Assembly: GCF_021390155.1 (NCBI RefSeq)
Contig: NZ_CP089985.1
Coordinates: forward strand, 4,351,001-4,415,000
DNA: 64,000 bases
Direction of reading: 5' to 3'
Source: Pseudomonas sp. HN11
GTDB lineage: Bacteria > Pseudomonadota > Gammaproteobacteria > Pseudomonadales > Pseudomonadaceae
Shown here piece by piece: positions 1 to 8,817 of this stretch (position 1 is its first letter; each line of letters starts with the position of its first letter). The position numbers and the translations under genes are program-made. The notes beneath the pieces were generated by a model. That model searched no databases. It was not told the DNA's origin and worked only from the letters and a program-made list of their open reading frames with translations.

Positions 1-274
1 GCTTGACCTTGGTGCGGTAGAACGGCTGGTCGTCGCAGTAGGATTCTTTGTGGTCGATGTCGACCATGCGCGGGTCTTTCTTCAGCCAGGCCATCAGGCC
101 ATCAATGCCTTCGCGGCTGCCGGAAACGGTGCCGTTGATACCTTCTTCGGCGATCAGCAAGGTGCCTTTGATGCCGTTGTCGACCATCGCCTGCAGCAAT
201 GGCTCGCGCAGGGCGACGTAATCTTCGAGGGTGACGAACTTGTACAGTGCCGCCACGACGATCGGTTGAGTCAT
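1..274 (-). CDS. trhO: tRNA uridine(34) hydroxylase TrhO (YceA), N-terminal part
   Basis: The gene is cut by the left edge, so only the first 91 residues are seen. They begin [13 protein letters not shown] and contain the family segment [10 protein letters not shown]. TrhO proteins are rhodanese-fold enzymes that make 5-hydroxyuridine at tRNA position 34 in a prephenate-independent way. The visible part is the N-terminal domain; the rhodanese domain with its catalytic cysteine lies outside the window. The ATG at 274 has a GGAGAG ribosome site about 7 bases upstream. The gene reads away from the bolA cluster and is separated from it by a terminator, so it probably has its own promoter in 275-360. 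Confidence 0.9.
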   Translation of the reverse strand, partial: MTQPIVVAALYKFVTLEDYVALREPLLQAMVDNGIKGTLLIAEEGINGTVSGSREGIDGLMAWLKKDPRMVDIDHKESYCDDQPFYRTKVK

Positions 275-362
275 GGGTGTTCTCTCCAGGTGGCTACCCT
301 CGTAAGGGGTGAACCGGATAACGGCAGTTGCGAGCTTTCAGCTGCAAGCTGCATGTAAAGGC

Positions 363-392
363 AAAAAAAACGCGCCGGCTAGGCGGCGCGTT
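363..392 (-). terminator. Rho-independent terminator after bolA
   Basis: A 9-bp stem (AACGCGCCG with CGGCGCGTT) and a 6-base loop are followed, on the minus strand, by a run of eight T. It sits 71 bases downstream of the bolA stop and closes the DUF2059-bolA transcript. Confidence 0.85.
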
Positions 393-463
393 GGGGATTG
401 TAGCAAGAAGGCAGCTGCTGGGGCTCTAATCTTGAAGCTGGCAGCTGACAACTTGGCGCTGCT

Positions 464-751
464 TCAATGCCCTCCAGCGCAGGTCGGCGAAGCCGGGGCT
501 GCGTCGATTTTCGCCCATTCCTCAGGCGTGTAGGTATGCAGCGCCAGCGCATGAAACTCGCTCATCAGGTCACCCAGGCAGGCATAGACCTTCTGGTGGC
601 GCTTGACGCGGTTGAGCCCCTCGAACTGCGGGCTGACCAGCACGGCCTTGAAGTGGGTCTGCAACCCACGGCTGTGCATATGGCTTTCATCCAGCACGCT
701 CAGGTGGTCGGTGCCCAGAGCGGCAAGCGCCGTTTCGATACGCTGTTGCAT
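464..751 (-). CDS. bolA: BolA family protein
   Basis: This small protein of 95 residues has the BolA/IbaG fold signature: an N-terminal helix (MQQRIETALAAL), then HSRGLQTHFKAVLVS and the region around RHQKVYACLGDL with the conserved RHQ-V. BolA proteins partner with monothiol glutaredoxins, bind Fe-S clusters and affect morphology and stress responses. An upstream ATG at 757 is in frame but touches the AGGA ribosome site; the ATG at 751 has AGGA at a normal 6-base spacing and is preferred. It lies 12 bases after the DUF2059 gene on the same strand and is followed by a terminator, so the two form a short operon. I recall the same order (bolA, hypothetical, fumC2) in P. aeruginosa. Confidence 0.9.
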   Translation of the reverse strand: MQQRIETALAALGTDHLSVLDESHMHSRGLQTHFKAVLVSPQFEGLNRVKRHQKVYACLGDLMSEFHALALHTYTPEEWAKIDAAPASPTCAGGH

Positions 752-763
752 GGTCATTCCTGC

Positions 764-1282
764 TTACTTCTTCTTGGCCGGAGCGGCGGCTTTAGGCGTC
801 AGCTCGTTGGTCATGTCTTCCAACAGCTTATTGACCACCGGCACAGCGCTTTCCAGCTTGGCCTGGGTCATCTGGGCCGATTGCTGGGTCAGCTGCGGCA
901 TTTTTTCCAGGACTTTCTTGCCCAGTGGCGACTGGTAGAAAGCAACCAGGTCCTTGAGTTCGGATTCGCTGAAATTGGTGGTGTAGAGCTTGACCATATC
1001 CGGTTTCAGCTTCGGCCAGCCGATAGCCTGGTCCAACGCCGCGTTGGCCTTGGCCTGGTAGCTGTCCAGCACGGACTGCTTGGCGGCAGGCGCCTTGGTC
1101 TGTTCGAAACGCTGGGCAAACATTTGCTGCACTTGCATGTACACCGGGGTACCCAGCTTGTCGGCATGGGCCAGGGTAAGGAAGGCTTCGGCACTGGCGT
1201 TGTGGCTGGCGGTATCGGCGAGAACCTGGCCGCTGGCGCAAACCAGAGCAACCGCGGTACAGATGGCACGAAGACGAGTCAT
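764..1282 (-). CDS. DUF2059 domain-containing exported protein
   Basis: The 172-residue product starts with a clear Sec signal peptide (MTRLRAICTAVALVCASGQVLA, cleavage near VLA-DT). It continues as a mostly helical protein matching my memory of DUF2059, with the typical segment TTNFSESELKDLVAFYQSP followed by GKKVLEKMP. The C-terminus is alanine/lysine rich (PKAAAPAKKK). It is probably periplasmic, and no enzymatic motif is visible. The start at 1282 has AGGA 6 bases upstream. It is cotranscribed with bolA downstream and diverges from fumC. Function unknown. Confidence 0.85.
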   Translation of the reverse strand: MTRLRAICTAVALVCASGQVLADTASHNASAEAFLTLAHADKLGTPVYMQVQQMFAQRFEQTKAPAAKQSVLDSYQAKANAALDQAIGWPKLKPDMVKLYTTNFSESELKDLVAFYQSPLGKKVLEKMPQLTQQSAQMTQAKLESAVPVVNKLLEDMTNELTPKAAAPAKKK

Positions 1283-1474
1283 CGAGTTTCCTTTTCTAGC
1301 AGGCGAGGTAAGACCCCAAGGGCGCCCATTCTGCGCCTAAAAAACACCATGGCTCAACCCCACCCCTTGTCAGGCCTGGATTTGCGGGCAATGATCCGAT
1401 GAAAAGTCTTTTAGGGAACCCACTGGGTCGATCAGGGCCTAAACTGCGCAAACAGACCTGAAGGAGTGTGCCCG

Positions 1475-2857
1475 ATGAGCCGTATCGAAACCGACAGCCT
1501 GGGAGAAGTCAATGTCCCGGACGACGCTTACTGGGGCGCGCAGACCCAACGCTCGCTGGTGAACTTCGCCATCGGTGAGCAGCGCATGCCCCTGGCGGTC
1601 CTGCACGCACTGGCACTGGTCAAGAAGGCTGCCGCGCGGGTCAACGACCGCAATGGCGACTTGCCCGCCGACATCGCCCGCCTGATTGAGCAAGCTGCCG
1701 ATGAAGTGCTGGCTGGCCAACATGACGACCAGTTCCCGCTGGTGGTGTGGCAAACCGGCAGTGGCACCCAGAGCAACATGAACGCCAACGAAGTGATCGC
1801 CGGCCGCGCCAACGAACTGGCGGGCAATCAGCGCGGGGGCAAGAGCCCGGTTCACCCCAACGACCACGTCAACCGCTCCCAAAGCTCCAACGACTGCTTT
1901 CCCACGGCGATGAGCATCGCGGCGGTCCAGGCCGTGCACCAGCGCTTGTTGCCGGCAATTGCCGCGCTGTCAGGCGGTTTGGCCGAACAGGCCGCCAAAC
2001 ACATGAAGCTGGTGAAGACCGGGCGCACTCACATGATGGACGCCACGCCGATCACCTTCGGCCAGGAGCTTTCGGCATTCATTGCCCAGCTCGATTACGC
2101 CGAGCGTGCCGTTCGCTCCGCCCTGCCCGCCGTATGCGAACTGGCCCAGGGCGGCACCGCTGTCGGCACCGGGCTCAATGCGCCCCATGGTTTTGGCGAG
2201 GCGATCGCTTCCGAGCTGGCGGCACTGTCGGGCTTACCGTTCGTCACGGCGCCGAACAAATTCGCCGCCCTCTCCGGCCATGAGCCGCTGGTCACCCTGC
2301 ACGGCGCGCTGAAAACCCTGGCCGTAGCCCTGATGAAAATCGCCAACGACCTGCGCCTGCTGGGCTCGGGCCCGCGCACAGGCCTGGCCGAGGTGAAGTT
2401 GCCGGCCAACGAACCAGGCAGCTCGATAATGCCGGGTAAGGTCAACCCTACTCAGTGTGAAGCGCTGTCGATGCTCGCCTGCCAGGTGCTGGGCAATGAT
2501 GTGACCATCGGCATTGCCGCCAGCCAAGGTCACTTGCAACTGAACGTGTATAAGCCGGTGATCATCCACAACCTACTGGAATCGATCCGCCTACTGGCCG
2601 ACGGCTGCAACAACTTTCAGGAACACTGCATAGCCGGGCTTGAACCCGACCCGGTGCAGATGACGGAGCACCTGGAGCGGGGCCTGATGCTGGTCACAGC
2701 GCTCAACCCGCACATCGGCTACGACAAATCCGCAGAGATCGCCAAAAAGGCTTATGCCGAAGGGCTGACGTTACGGGAAGCCGCGCTGGACCTGGGCTAC
2801 CTCACCGATGCGGAATTCGACCAGTGGGTGCGCCCGCAAGACATGCTCGGCGCCTAG
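1475..2857 (+). CDS. fumC: Class II fumarate hydratase
   Basis: The 460-residue, oxygen-stable, iron-free fumarase interconverts fumarate and malate in the TCA cycle. Diagnostic sequences are [15 protein letters not shown] (substrate-binding region), the TGRTHMMDA histidine segment and the superfamily signature [11 protein letters not shown]. Length is normal. A GTG at 1466 is in frame, but it overlaps the AAGGAG ribosome site (1461-1466), so the ATG at 1475 is the start. It diverges from DUF2059-bolA and converges with the DMT transporter gene, sharing a CTAG stop with it. By neighbourhood it corresponds to the fumC2 locus of P. aeruginosa, not the iron-regulated fagA-fumC1-sodA copy. Confidence 0.96.
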   Translation: MSRIETDSLGEVNVPDDAYWGAQTQRSLVNFAIGEQRMPLAVLHALALVKKAAARVNDRNGDLPADIARLIEQAADEVLAGQHDDQFPLVVWQTGSGTQSNMNANEVIAGRANELAGNQRGGKSPVHPNDHVNRSQSSNDCFPTAMSIAAVQAVHQRLLPAIAALSGGLAEQAAKHMKLVKTGRTHMMDATPITFGQELSAFIAQLDYAERAVRSALPAVCELAQGGTAVGTGLNAPHGFGEAIASELAALSGLPFVTAPNKFAALSGHEPLVTLHGALKTLAVALMKIANDLRLLGSGPRTGLAEVKLPANEPGSSIMPGKVNPTQCEALSMLACQVLGNDVTIGIAASQGHLQLNVYKPVIIHNLLESIRLLADGCNNFQEHCIAGLEPDPVQMTEHLERGLMLVTALNPHIGYDKSAEIAKKAYAEGLTLREAALDLGYLTDAEFDQWVRPQDMLGA

Positions 2858-3810
2858 GACGCCATGCGCAATCGCCGGGCCTTGAGCCCGGCGAGCAACG
2901 ACGGGGCCAGCGCCACTGTCGCCGACCCCAGCACCACCACCAGCGCCCCGGCATAGCCCAGGGCGTTGATTTCTTCGGCCTGCACATACTCGGGCCACAG
3001 CCATGCCGCCAGGGCGACGGCCACGAAAGTCACCAGAGGTGTAAGCGCCAGCGTCGCACTGACCCGCGAAGCTTCCCAGTGGGCAAGCGCCTCGGCAAAC
3101 GCGCCGTAGGCCACCAGGGTGTTCATGCAGCACGCCAGCAGCAGCCAGCCTTGCAGCGGGCTCAGTGCCAAAGCCTCCAGCGGGTGCGCCCAAGGGGTGA
3201 GCAACAAGGCGCAGGTGAGGTAGATCACCATCATCACTTGCAGCGAATTCCACACCGTCAACAACTGCTTCTGGCCCAGGGCGTAGAACACCCAGATCGA
3301 GGTGGCGAGCAGAATGGTCAGCACGCCGGCGGTGTAGGCGCCAAGGGATGTCAGCAACTCTTCCAGGCGCTGGTTGAAGAACAGGCCAAAGCCTGCGATC
3401 AGCACAAACAACCCGAGCACCTGCCCGCGAGTGAAACGTTCCTTGAACACGAACACACTGGCGATCATCAAGAAGATCGGCCCCATCTGCACCACCAGTT
3501 GCGCGGTGCCAGGGCTGAGCATTTTCAGGCCCACCAGGTACAACACGTAGTTGCCCACCAGACCACACACCGCCATCCCCACCAGCCAGCCGCCCTTGGG
3601 ACCCAGCACTTTGCGGCTGGGCAAGCGTTTGGTCAGCGCCAGGTAGACGAACAGGCAACCACCGGCCACGGTCAGGCGAAACCAGGTGACGGTGATCGGG
3701 TCCATCACTTGCAGCACCTGTTTGAGTTTGATCGGCAGAATGCCCCAGAGCAGCGCGGTCAGCAGGGTCAGGAAAAAACCATAGACCCAGCGGCCGGAAG
3801 AGATGTGCAT
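2854..3810 (-). CDS. DMT-family (EamA) transporter
   Basis: The 318-residue integral membrane protein has about ten hydrophobic segments in two EamA repeats, the drug/metabolite transporter layout. The first repeat starts at [16 protein letters not shown] and the second at [20 protein letters not shown]. Substrate cannot be read from sequence; relatives export amino acids or other small metabolites. The gene stands alone between convergent fumC and the thiolase gene; its stop overlaps that of fumC by four bases. Confidence 0.9.
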   Translation of the reverse strand: MHISSGRWVYGFFLTLLTALLWGILPIKLKQVLQVMDPITVTWFRLTVAGGCLFVYLALTKRLPSRKVLGPKGGWLVGMAVCGLVGNYVLYLVGLKMLSPGTAQLVVQMGPIFLMIASVFVFKERFTRGQVLGLFVLIAGFGLFFNQRLEELLTSLGAYTAGVLTILLATSIWVFYALGQKQLLTVWNSLQVMMVIYLTCALLLTPWAHPLEALALSPLQGWLLLACCMNTLVAYGAFAEALAHWEASRVSATLALTPLVTFVAVALAAWLWPEYVQAEEINALGYAGALVVVLGSATVALAPSLLAGLKARRLRMAS

Positions 3811-3893
3811 GAGTGCCCCAGAAGCCAGAGGAAGTGGAGCCGCATTCTAGGGGCACTCGATGCACTTTGTGTAGCGAACACTTAATCTGCCGA

Positions 3894-5078
3894 TCAGCGC
3901 ACCGCTTCAAATAACCCGGTGGCCCCCATGCCGCCACCCACACACATGGTGACGATGCCATAGCGCAGATTGCGCCGTTGCAACTCACGCACCAAATGCC
4001 CCACCTGCCGCGAACCGGTCATGCCGAACGGATGCCCGATGGAGATTGAGCCGCCATTGACGTTGTATCTGGCATTATCGATGTCCAGGCGGTTACGCGC
4101 ATATAGGCACTGGGAAGCGAAGGCTTCATTGAGTTCCCACAGGTCGATGTCCGCCACCTGCAAGCCCTTGGCCTTGAGCAACCTGGGCACCGAGAATACC
4201 GGGCCAATGCCCATTTCGTCCGGCTCGCAGCCCGCCACAGTGAACCCACGGAAAAACGCCTTGGGCTTGAGGCCCAGTGCGATGGCTTTTTCCAGGCTCA
4301 TCACCAGGGTCATCGAAGCACCGTCGGACAACTGCGACGAGTTACCCGCCGTCACCGAGCCGTCCTCGGCAAATACCGGCTTCAAGCCTTGCAGGCTGGC
4401 CAGAGTGGTGTCCGGACGATTGCAGTCGTCACGGTCGACCACACCCTCGAGCACCTGCACCTCACCGGTGCTCTTGTCCTCCACCTTGTACTTGACCGCC
4501 ATTGGCACGATTTCATCATTGAACAAGCCGTCGGCCTGGGCCTGGGCGGTGCGCTGCTGACTTTGCAGAGCGTACAGGTCCTGCTCTTCGCGGCTGACGT
4601 TGTAGCGACGCGCAACGATTTCGGCGGTCTGGCCCATGGGGAAGTAAATGCCCGGCACCTGCTCTTTGAGCAGTGGGTTGATCAGGTTGTCGGTGTTGAC
4701 GCTTTTCATGGTCAGGCTGATGGACTCGACGCCACCGGCAATGATGATATCGCTGCAGCCCGACGCGATCTGGTTGGCTGCGATGGCAATCGCCTGCAGG
4801 CCAGACGAGCAGAAACGGTTGAGGGTCATGCCCGCCGTGCCGGTGCCCAGTTGCGACAATACCGCCACATTGCGCCCGATGTTGTAGCCCTGCGCGCCCT
4901 CGTTGGAGCCTGCGCCGACGATGCAATCTTCCACAATGGCCGGGTCGAGGCCATTGCGGGTCAGCAGCGCGTTGACGCAATGGGCTGCCATGTCATCCGG
5001 ACGGGTCTGGTTGAACTTGCCGCGAAAGGATTTGGCCAGGCCGGTTCGCACGCTGTCGACGATCACTACTTCACGCAT
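3894..5078 (-). CDS. Acetyl-CoA C-acyltransferase (thiolase)
   Basis: The 394-residue thiolase has the acyl-enzyme cysteine at about residue 90 (NRFCSSGLQ), the GHPFGMTG histidine near 349 and the second catalytic cysteine near 379 (MCVGGGMG). It catalyses thiolytic cleavage of 3-ketoacyl-CoA, or the reverse condensation. The start ATG has GAGG six bases upstream. No hydratase or dehydrogenase partner is adjacent, so it is not part of a fadAB operon here. Whether it acts on short or long chains, or in an aromatic pathway, cannot be decided from sequence alone. Confidence 0.93.
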   Translation of the reverse strand: MREVVIVDSVRTGLAKSFRGKFNQTRPDDMAAHCVNALLTRNGLDPAIVEDCIVGAGSNEGAQGYNIGRNVAVLSQLGTGTAGMTLNRFCSSGLQAIAIAANQIASGCSDIIIAGGVESISLTMKSVNTDNLINPLLKEQVPGIYFPMGQTAEIVARRYNVSREEQDLYALQSQQRTAQAQADGLFNDEIVPMAVKYKVEDKSTGEVQVLEGVVDRDDCNRPDTTLASLQGLKPVFAEDGSVTAGNSSQLSDGASMTLVMSLEKAIALGLKPKAFFRGFTVAGCEPDEMGIGPVFSVPRLLKAKGLQVADIDLWELNEAFASQCLYARNRLDIDNARYNVNGGSISIGHPFGMTGSRQVGHLVRELQRRNLRYGIVTMCVGGGMGATGLFEAVR

Positions 5079-5169
5079 GGGCTACCTCGATCTTGTGATG
5101 GCTGGGAGATGGATCGAGGATAGATCCAGCTCCCGACAACCGCGACGATCATTCACCCTATGGATAGGC

Positions 5170-6696
5170 CTACTTCTTCTTGCCTTTCTTGTCGTGCTTG
5201 TCGTGCTTGTCGGATTTGTCGAACGCCTCCTCCAGTGCCCGATTGATCGTGCGCAGCACTTTTACCCGGGCCCAACGCTTGTCGTTCGCTTCCACCAGGG
5301 TCCAGGGTGCGATTTCGGTGCTGGTGCGGTCGACCATATCGCCCACGGCGGCACGGTAGTCGTCCCATTTATCACGGTTGCGCCAGTCGTCTTCGGTGAT
5401 TTTGAAGCGTTTGAAGGGGATTTCTTCACGGGCCTGGAAACGTTCCAGTTGGGTCTGTTTGTCGATGGCCAGCCAGAACTTGACCACGATCACCCCAGCG
5501 TCACGCAACTGCTCCTCGAAATCATTGATCTCGCCGTAGGCGCGCATCCAATCCGCCGTGGTGCAGAAACCTTCGATGCGCTCCACCAGCACGCGGCCGT
5601 ACCACGAACGGTCGAACACCGTGAATTTGCCCCGCGCCGGGATTTTCTGCCAGAACCGCCACAGGTAAGGCTGGGCACGTTCGTCTTCGGTGGGCGCGGC
5701 AATCGGCACGATATGGTACTGACGCGGGTCCAGTGCGGCGGCAACACGCCGGATCGCTCCGCCCTTGCCCGCGGCGTCATTGCCTTCAAACACCGTGACC
5801 AGAGCGTGCTTGCGCATACGTTTGTCGCGCATCAGGCCAGAGAAGCGTGCCTGTTCAGTAACCAGTTGCTCTTCGTAATCGTCCTTGTCCAAGCGCAGCG
5901 TCATGTCGAGGCTGTTGAGCAGGCTCATCTGGTCCACCGCCGAGGGCAATGGCGCCGGGTTCATGCCGCTGGCCTTGGCCTTGGGCAACTTCAGCGCGTT
6001 TTGCAGGCCCTCCAGCAGGATCTTGCCCACGGTCAGCCCACGGTAATGCGCGTCAACGCCCTCAATCACATGCCATGGCGCATAGTCACGGCTGGTGCGG
6101 CGCAACACGCGCTCGCCAAAGTGCACAAATTTGTCATAGGTTTCGGACTGCTGCCAGTCCAGCGGGCTGATGCGCCAGCTGTGCAGCGGGTCATCGGCCA
6201 GGGCCTTGAGCCGCGCCTTCATCTGTTTTTTGGACAGGTGGAACCAGAACTTGAAGATCAGCGCGCCTTCATCACACAGCATCTTCTCCAGACGCTCGGC
6301 GCCGGCGATGGCCTGGTCCAGCCGGGCGTCCTTGATCTGCCCATGCACCCGGCCTTGCAGCATCTGGCTGTACCAGTTGCCGAAGAAAATCCCCATGCGG
6401 CCCTTGGCGGGCAGCTGGCGCCAGTAGCGCCAGGCCGGTGGTCGCGCCAGTTCTTCGTCGGTTTGCTGGTCGAAGGTGCGCACTTCGATCAGGCGCGGGT
6501 CCATCCACTCATTGAGCAACTTGACGGTCTCACCCTTGCCGGCGCCTTCGATGCCGTTGATCAGGATGATCACCGGGAAGCGCTTCTGCTGTTGCAGCTC
6601 GTACTGCACTTCCAGCAAGGCTTCGCGCAGCGCGGGCACTTCGGCGTCGTAGGTGTCTTTGTCGATGGCGTGACCGATTTCGGCGGATTCGAACAT
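5170..6696 (-). CDS. pap: Polyphosphate:AMP phosphotransferase (two-domain PPK2)
   Basis: The 508-residue protein has two PPK2 modules in tandem, the layout of class II PPK2 (Pap), which phosphorylates AMP to ADP with polyphosphate. The first P-loop is NGIEGAGKGET at about 47-57 and the second FEGNDAAGKGGA at about 303-314. Typical GNWYS and DRSWYGRVLVER segments follow. The C-terminus is a Lys/His/Asp-rich tail. An upstream in-frame start at 6747 exists, but the ATG at 6696 has GGAG at good spacing and gives the N-terminus usual for the family. It diverges from mnmC. Confidence 0.94.
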   Translation of the reverse strand: MFESAEIGHAIDKDTYDAEVPALREALLEVQYELQQQKRFPVIILINGIEGAGKGETVKLLNEWMDPRLIEVRTFDQQTDEELARPPAWRYWRQLPAKGRMGIFFGNWYSQMLQGRVHGQIKDARLDQAIAGAERLEKMLCDEGALIFKFWFHLSKKQMKARLKALADDPLHSWRISPLDWQQSETYDKFVHFGERVLRRTSRDYAPWHVIEGVDAHYRGLTVGKILLEGLQNALKLPKAKASGMNPAPLPSAVDQMSLLNSLDMTLRLDKDDYEEQLVTEQARFSGLMRDKRMRKHALVTVFEGNDAAGKGGAIRRVAAALDPRQYHIVPIAAPTEDERAQPYLWRFWQKIPARGKFTVFDRSWYGRVLVERIEGFCTTADWMRAYGEINDFEEQLRDAGVIVVKFWLAIDKQTQLERFQAREEIPFKRFKITEDDWRNRDKWDDYRAAVGDMVDRTSTEIAPWTLVEANDKRWARVKVLRTINRALEEAFDKSDKHDKHDKKGKKK

Positions 6697-6837
6697 GGGC
6701 GGCTCCGTGAGTGAGTGGACCAAGACTAGCGGATTGGGCAGCAACACGCGGGAGGAAATTCCATTGGCGCTTGCCGTGGGTCAATTCATTCCTCATTGAT
6801 CGGCTAGAATGGCCGCCTTGTCTTTACCGAGCCGCCC

Positions 6838-8817
6838 ATGAACCCTGTAACCCACGCCCAACTCGACTGGGATGACCAAGGTCGTCCGCACTCGCGGGTC
6901 TTCGACGATGTGTACTTTTCCGATCAGTCGGGCCTTGAAGAAACCCGCTATGTGTTCCTCGAACAGAACCGTTTGCAGGAGCGTTTTGCTGCGCTGCCGG
7001 CGGGTGGGCGACTGGTGATTGGCGAGACCGGCTTCGGCACCGGATTGAATTTCCTCTGCGCCTGGCAATTGTTTGAGCAACACGCGAAAGCCGGGGCGCG
7101 GCTGCATTTTGTCAGCGTGGAAAAATACCCCCTCAGCCACGCCGACCTGCAACGCGCCCTCACCCTCTGGCCCGAGCTGGCAGTGTTCGCCGAGCAACTG
7201 CTGGCCCAGTACATTGCCATCCACCAAGGCTTTCAACGCATCGTGCTGGACAACGGCCGCGTGACCCTGACCCTGCTGATCGGCGACGTGCTGGAGCAAT
7301 TGCCCCAGCTCGACGCACAGATCGACGCCTGGTTTCTAGACGGATTCGCCCCGGCGAAGAACCCCGAAATGTGGACCGCCGAGTTGTTCGCCGAATTGGC
7401 GCGCCTGGCCGCACCGGGCTCGACCATCAGCACCTTCACCAGCACTGGTTGGGTGCGGCGGCTGATCAACGCGGCGGGGTTCAAGATGAAACGCACGCCG
7501 GGCATCGGCCACAAGTGGGAGATCCTGCGCGGTGAGTTTGTGGGCTGGCCCGCAGAAACGGCGAAGCCCGTCGGCGCCAAACCTTGGTTCGCCCGACCTT
7601 CACCGATAAAAGGCGAGCGCAACGCCCTGGTGATCGGCGGCGGCCTGGCAGGTTGCGCCACGGCAGCCAGCCTTGCCGCACGGGGCTGGCACGTCAGCAT
7701 ACTGGAGCGCCACAACGCCCTCGCCCAGGAAGCTTCCGGCAACCCACAAGGTGTGCTCTACCTGAAGCTGTCGGCCCACGGCACCGCGTTGTCGCAAATG
7801 ATCGTCGCGGGGTTCGGCCACACGCGACGCCTGCTGGAACACCTGCATCGCGGGGTAGATTGGGACGGCTGCGGCGTGTTGCAACTGGCCTTCGATGTAA
7901 AGGAAGCCCAGCGCCAGGCGCAGTTGGTTGCCGCCTTTGCGCCGGACTTGCTGCACCTGCTCGACCGCGACCAGGCACAAGCTAAGGCGGGAATTGCCTT
8001 GGAACACGGCGGGCTGTTTTTCCCGGAAGGCGGTTGGGTGCACCCGCCGGCCCTGTGCCAATGGCAAGCGCGCCAACCTGGTATCACCGTGCAGCTCCAT
8101 CACAATGTGCTCGATCTGCGTAAAGTCGGTGACGAGTGGCAGGCCCGGGACGGCGGACAACTGCTGGCCACCGCCCCCGTGGTGGTCCTAGCGGGCGCGG
8201 CCGAGGTCCAGCGCTTCGCCGACCTGCCCCTCAAGCGCATTCGCGGTCAGATCACACGCCTGGCGCAAACCGTCGAGAGCCAGGCCTTGACCACCGTATT
8301 GTGCGCCGAAGGCTATATCGCGCCGCCGCGTCTGGGCGAGCACACCCTGGGTGCCAGCTTTGATTTCAAGCATGAAGACCTCACACCCACGGCCGCTGAC
8401 CACGCTGGCAACCTGACAATGCTCCAGAATATTTCCAGCGACTTGGCCAAACGCTTGCGCACCGACACCCTCGACCCCGCCACGCTGTATGGCCGCGCCG
8501 CTTTCCGTTGCACCAGCCCCGATTACTTGCCGATTGTCGGCCCGCTGGCCGACAGTTCCGCGTTCGCCCAGGCCTATGAGTCGTTGCGCAAGGACGCACG
8601 CAGCGTACCGAATACGCCATGTCCGTGGCAGGACGGCCTGTACATCAATAGCGGCCATGGTTCCCGAGGCCTGATCACCGCACCCTTGTCAGCCGAGCTG
8701 CTGGCGGCCTGGCTTGATAATGAACCATTGCCCGTGCCACGCAGCGTGGCCGAAGCCTGCCACCCCAACCGATTTGCCGTGCGCGCACTGGTGCGCGGCA
8801 ACACCACCAAAACCTAG
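6838..8817 (+). CDS. mnmC: Bifunctional tRNA mnm5s2U34 methyltransferase/oxidoreductase MnmC
   Basis: The 659-residue fusion protein finishes the mnm5s2U modification at the tRNA wobble position. The N-terminal ~240 residues are the SAM methyltransferase (GETGFGTGLNFLCAW; DAWFLDGFAPAKNPEMW). The C-terminal FAD oxidoreductase begins at the Rossmann motif VIGGGLAGCATAASLAARG and ends with NSGHGSRGLITAP. Both domains are complete. Its stop codon overlaps that of the convergent giant NEL gene through a shared CTAG. Confidence 0.96.
   Translation: MNPVTHAQLDWDDQGRPHSRVFDDVYFSDQSGLEETRYVFLEQNRLQERFAALPAGGRLVIGETGFGTGLNFLCAWQLFEQHAKAGARLHFVSVEKYPLSHADLQRALTLWPELAVFAEQLLAQYIAIHQGFQRIVLDNGRVTLTLLIGDVLEQLPQLDAQIDAWFLDGFAPAKNPEMWTAELFAELARLAAPGSTISTFTSTGWVRRLINAAGFKMKRTPGIGHKWEILRGEFVGWPAETAKPVGAKPWFARPSPIKGERNALVIGGGLAGCATAASLAARGWHVSILERHNALAQEASGNPQGVLYLKLSAHGTALSQMIVAGFGHTRRLLEHLHRGVDWDGCGVLQLAFDVKEAQRQAQLVAAFAPDLLHLLDRDQAQAKAGIALEHGGLFFPEGGWVHPPALCQWQARQPGITVQLHHNVLDLRKVGDEWQARDGGQLLATAPVVVLAGAAEVQRFADLPLKRIRGQITRLAQTVESQALTTVLCAEGYIAPPRLGEHTLGASFDFKHEDLTPTAADHAGNLTMLQNISSDLAKRLRTDTLDPATLYGRAAFRCTSPDYLPIVGPLADSSAFAQAYESLRKDARSVPNTPCPWQDGLYINSGHGSRGLITAPLSAELLAAWLDNEPLPVPRSVAEACHPNRFAVRALVRGNTTKT

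Noticed and set aside
4903..6714. A 603-codon open frame antisense to the thiolase start and pap
   Set aside because: It spans two well-supported genes on the other strand and has shadow-type composition.
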